From Cotesia glomerata (Eukaryota; Arthropoda; Insecta; Hymenoptera; Braconidae), in contig NC_058163.1 of the NCBI RefSeq assembly GCF_020080835.1, forward strand, positions 13,506,925-13,570,924: a stretch of DNA of 64,000 bases. Direction: 5' to 3'. Under the pieces are notes generated by a model. It was not told where the DNA came from. It saw only the letters and a program-made list of their open reading frames with translations, and ran no database searches. Positions within the stretch are counted from its first letter, which is position 1, and the number at the start of each line of letters is the position of its first letter. Positions 63,972-64,000 of this stretch are shown piece after piece. The translations under genes and the position numbers were made by a program.

Positions 63972-64000
63972 TAATTCCAAAGAATTTTTGAAATAATTTT

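Noticed and set aside
1..64000. CRISPR arrays, operons, ribosome binding sites
   Set aside because: The window is eukaryotic, and the direct repeats found are satellites, minisatellites or LTR modules without CRISPR-like spacers.

Overview
The window is AT-rich eukaryotic DNA and reads as an insect genome, most likely a hymenopteran of the parasitoid-wasp kind. That placement is an inference from the mix of repeat families and a few host-like exons, not from a diagnostic gene. Host coding sequence is sparse: a spliced BEN-domain gene (408-3882, +), one exon resembling RILP-like/RH1 proteins (26643-26988, -), and a decayed Myb/SANT-like gene (31412-31795, -). Two runs of exactly 100 N (11635-11734 and 33449-33548) are scaffold gaps. 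Almost everything else is mobile or repetitive.

Layout. 1-5.9 kb: BEN gene with repeat-filled introns, then a degenerate ~100-bp satellite. 5.9-11.4 kb: copy A of a non-autonomous inverted-repeat element (called E here, ends CCCGACTAG/CTAGTCGGG), then the rest of a segmental duplication that carries an S/R/P-rich repeat protein gene and a 120-nt hairpin. 11.4-16.8 kb: a frameshifted transposase (Tnp2/DUF4218-like), satellites and a tRNA-like gene. 16849-25809: a complete Gypsy retrotransposon with 1.35-kb LTRs, tRNA-Lys-type primer site and one intact gag-pol ORF. 26-33.4 kb: mostly non-coding. 33.5-52.1 kb: the second copy of the segmental duplication, split by a 14,358-bp env-bearing endogenous retrovirus (35354-49711, 1001-bp LTRs, TSD TGTG). 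52.1-55.0 kb: two ~1.06-kb near-perfect palindromes. 55.3-62.3 kb: a three-level nest, E copy C containing a solo LTR (TSD ATAAA) containing a hAT transposon (TSD GCCTATCG). 63.3-64 kb: the 3' part of another Tnp2-like transposase.

The most interesting object is the 35-50 kb retrovirus. It has an extra ORF before gag, a TTTAAAC -1 frameshift site in the correct frame, two tandem retropepsin-like domains, an RNase H domain lacking two catalytic Asp, a long Pro/Glu-rich linker with an AT-hook, a macro-like domain before integrase, an in-frame TGA just before the GPY/F module, and an intact env. In its 3' non-coding region, on the opposite strand, lies an apparent two-exon gene with consensus splice sites whose reading frame stays open across the junction. 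I know of no described counterpart in insect errantiviruses. The second is the Gypsy element at 17-26 kb, whose transcribed LTR part is an array of about a dozen perfect or near-perfect stem-loops joined by repeated linkers.

Relative timing. The duplication copies are nearly identical but only one holds the retrovirus, and the retroviral LTRs differ at only three positions I could find, so both events are recent and the insertion followed the duplication. The nest at 55-62 kb is older: its E copy is visibly diverged and the hAT transposase inside is broken.
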